A stretch of DNA of 64,000 bases from Suilimivivens sp009774465. GTDB lineage: Bacteria; Bacillota; Clostridia; Lachnospirales; Lachnospiraceae. How positions within the stretch are numbered: position 1 is the first letter of the stretch; the number at the start of each line of letters is the position of its first letter. This document shows positions 62,332 through 64,000 of the stretch, piece after piece. The DNA is taken from assembly GCA_947382645.1 (NCBI GenBank), contig CANDAE010000014.1, positions 1-64,000 on the forward strand, given 5' to 3'. The notes below the pieces were generated by a model. That model saw only the letters and a list, made by a program, of their open reading frames with translations, did no database searches and was not told where the DNA came from. The position numbers and the translations under genes are program-made.

Positions 62332-63647
62332 TGGAACAGGGAATCAAATTGCTGCCGGATATTCCAAGGTTTTATACAGCTTTGGCGGAATGGCTGGCCT
62401 GCATGACATTTATCTTTGTTTTAAAGAGGCGTATAACGGGATGGAAACTGGCGGCAGTTTCAGGCATGGCGCTGCTTGTGCAGTCTGTTTTTTTAGTTTA
62501 TACCCAGAATATCAGGCTTTGGCTCTGGCTGCCATGTATGATGACGGCAGTGCTGCTTATGACAGGTTTTTTGTTTCTTTGTTTAAAAGGAAGCTGGTGT
62601 GACGCTGTTTACTGTGGATTATTTTCCTTTGTCATTGCAGAGTTTGCAGCATCTTTGGAGTGGCAGCTGTATTTGTTTTCCTTTCAGAAGTACGAAGGAA
62701 AAGCGGTTCCTTATATTGTATTGCTGATTTCCTATGGCATCATTTACGTAACGATTGGGTGGCTTTTGAGGCGTCAGAGAACGCCTGACGGAATGCTTTA
62801 TATGAAGGTTCGGGAACTTTGGGCAGTTCTGCTTATTGCAATTTCGGTGTTTGCCATGAGCAATTTGGGTTTTTTACAGATTGCAACGCCATTTAGCAGT
62901 CAGTATGGAGATGCGGTGAGTATTATCCGCACCATGATTGACTTTGCGGGGGTGGCCATGATGTATGCGTTTCATGCGCTGCGCAACGAAAACAGGGCAA
63001 GGCGGGAACTGGACATGATGCAGGATGTTTTAAGGAATCAATATCTGCAGTATCAGCAGTCCAAAGAAAGCATTGATTTGATTAACTATAAGTATCATGA
63101 TTTAAAGCATCAGATAGAAATACTGCGCAGGGAACAGGATCAGGAAAAGCGCAATGCCTTTTTAAATCAGATGGAGGAAGAAATCCACCGGTATGAAGTG
63201 CAGAATAAAACAGGAAATCAGGTGGTGGATACGATTCTCACCAGCAAAAATATAGTCTGTGAACAATCCGGCATTTCCATGAATTGTGTGGCGGACGGAA
63301 AGCTGCTTGATTTTATGAATACAATGGATATCTGCAGTATTTTGGGAAATGCGCTGGATAATGCAATCGAGTATGAAAAGCAGGTAAAAGATCTTGAAAA
63401 AAGGCTGATTCATGTGGCAATCTTTGCACAGAAAAATTTTGTGATATTGCGGTTTGAAAATTATTTTGAAGGACATCTGGAATTAAAAGAAGGGATTCCC
63501 GTAACTACAAAAACCAAAAGAAAAGAGTTTCATGGTTTTGGAATCAGAAGTATTAAATACGTTGTTGATAAGTATGACGGTGCAGTCAGCATCAGCCAGA
63601 ATGAAAACTGGTTTGAACTTAGGATTTTGATACCGGTGAAGCGGTAA
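62331..63647 (+). CDS. GHKL sensor histidine kinase (AgrC-like)
   Basis: A 438-residue kinase with about six membrane helices in the first 230 residues, then a coiled linker. The phospho-acceptor is probably His256 in YKYHDLKHQIEILR. The GHKL ATPase has the N box GNALDNAIEYEK and the G box HGFGIRSIKYVVDKYDG. It pairs with the LytTR regulator just upstream. No AgrB/AgrD-like peptide gene is visible, so the signal is unknown. Confidence 0.92.
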   Translation: MEQGIKLLPDIPRFYTALAEWLACMTFIFVLKRRITGWKLAAVSGMALLVQSVFLVYTQNIRLWLWLPCMMTAVLLMTGFLFLCLKGSWCDAVYCGLFSFVIAEFAASLEWQLYLFSFQKYEGKAVPYIVLLISYGIIYVTIGWLLRRQRTPDGMLYMKVRELWAVLLIAISVFAMSNLGFLQIATPFSSQYGDAVSIIRTMIDFAGVAMMYAFHALRNENRARRELDMMQDVLRNQYLQYQQSKESIDLINYKYHDLKHQIEILRREQDQEKRNAFLNQMEEEIHRYEVQNKTGNQVVDTILTSKNIVCEQSGISMNCVADGKLLDFMNTMDICSILGNALDNAIEYEKQVKDLEKRLIHVAIFAQKNFVILRFENYFEGHLELKEGIPVTTKTKRKEFHGFGIRSIKYVVDKYDGAVSISQNENWFELRILIPVKR

Positions 63648-63721
63648 AAGGCAATTTACACAATATTGTGGATGGGCATTCTGATGCTTTCGACATTTCT
63701 GAAAATTCAAAAAGCAATATA

Positions 63722-64000
63722 ATGAAAGCTGGAAAAGAATGGCTTTCTGCTACTGGCCCTTTGAACATTCCTGTGACAAATGATTATTTGTTTCGGGCGC
63801 TTCTTCAACGGAATAATTATGTTTTAAAAGGGCTTATTTGTTCTTTGCTGCATTTGCCTTATGAGGAAGTAAAATCTGTAGATATTAATAATCCGATTAT
63901 TTTGGGGGAATCTATTAATGACAAATCTTTCTTTCTGGACATTTCCATTACCTTAAATGATCATACGCTGATCAATTTGGAAATGCAGGTTATCAATGAA
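63722..64000 (+). CDS. Rpn/PD-(D/E)XK transposase-like nuclease, 3' end cut off
   Basis: A 93-codon open frame that continues past the window. VTNDYLFRALLQRNNYVLKG and LDISITLNDHTLINLEMQVI match the start of the Rpn family (PF12784-type), with the nuclease Asp and the E-x-Q. No clear ribosome site precedes the ATG; a GTG at 63668 in the same frame is an alternative start. It belongs to the mobile-nuclease group but can only be judged with the rest of the gene. Confidence 0.75.
   Translation, partial: MKAGKEWLSATGPLNIPVTNDYLFRALLQRNNYVLKGLICSLLHLPYEEVKSVDINNPIILGESINDKSFFLDISITLNDHTLINLEMQVINE

Overview
The window looks like chromosomal DNA from a spore-forming, low-to-moderate-GC Firmicute, most likely a gut Lachnospiraceae (inference). 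The reasons are strong AGGAGG ribosome sites, dense co-directional operons, spoVA sporulation genes, ytaF, AddAB rather than RecBCD, ECF-type vitamin transporters, BspA-like repeats and a LarBCE set. Almost all of it is housekeeping backbone. I saw no prophage, IS element, rRNA or CRISPR array. The accessory genes are a DUF1016 nuclease (12.1 kb), a broken hipBA pair (42.5-43.9 kb), an Abi/HEPN gene (47.9-48.9 kb), a broken Uma2 gene (61.1-61.5 kb) and an Rpn-type nuclease running off the right edge.

Layout. 0-5 kb: chemoreceptor and a large solute-binding lipoprotein. 4.5-11.8 kb: spoVAA-spoVAB on the minus strand behind a sigma-G-like promoter, a membrane-anchored phosphohydrolase, then a plus-strand run (small protein, RidA, shikimate-kinase-like, EamA exporter, GH31 alpha-glucosidase, spoVAE). 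12-27.7 kb: DUF1016 nuclease, aminopeptidase P, HAD phosphatase, addB-addA, a complete ECF module whose S component is frameshifted, and a TPP riboswitch driving thiT. 27.8-36 kb: Cys-repeat surface protein, Ca-type P-ATPase, ytaF, a beta-CASP nuclease, thyA-folA. 36-42.4 kb: ilvE, larB-larC-larE, purA, queH. 42.4-49.4 kb: hipBA, argS, a COG3044 ATPase, tRNA-Gly(CCC), Abi locus. 49.4-53.2 kb (minus): secreted protein, HD-GYP protein and solute-binding lipoprotein. 53-64 kb: RNase H, MraY-like transferase, dCMP deaminase, a VWA/MoxR/LRR cluster, AraC regulator opposite a C26 peptidase, and a LytTR/GHKL two-component pair.

The most interesting signals are non-coding. (1) Upstream of the Abi HEPN gene sits a near-consensus promoter, a roughly 70-nt structured RNA and an intrinsic terminator. 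This is the layout of an RNA-antitoxin/protein-toxin locus. (2) Two roughly 190-nt elements at 15.2 kb and 55.0 kb share conserved blocks, while their stems differ in sequence but remain self-complementary, so they look like a structured RNA family. (3) The thiT terminator stem contains the Shine-Dalgarno sequence. (4) The hipB promoter lies inside a perfect 14-bp inverted repeat that abuts the start codon, which predicts a leaderless mRNA. Several genes carry visible lesions: a nonsense codon in hipA, a frameshift in the ECF S component and an internal deletion in uma2.
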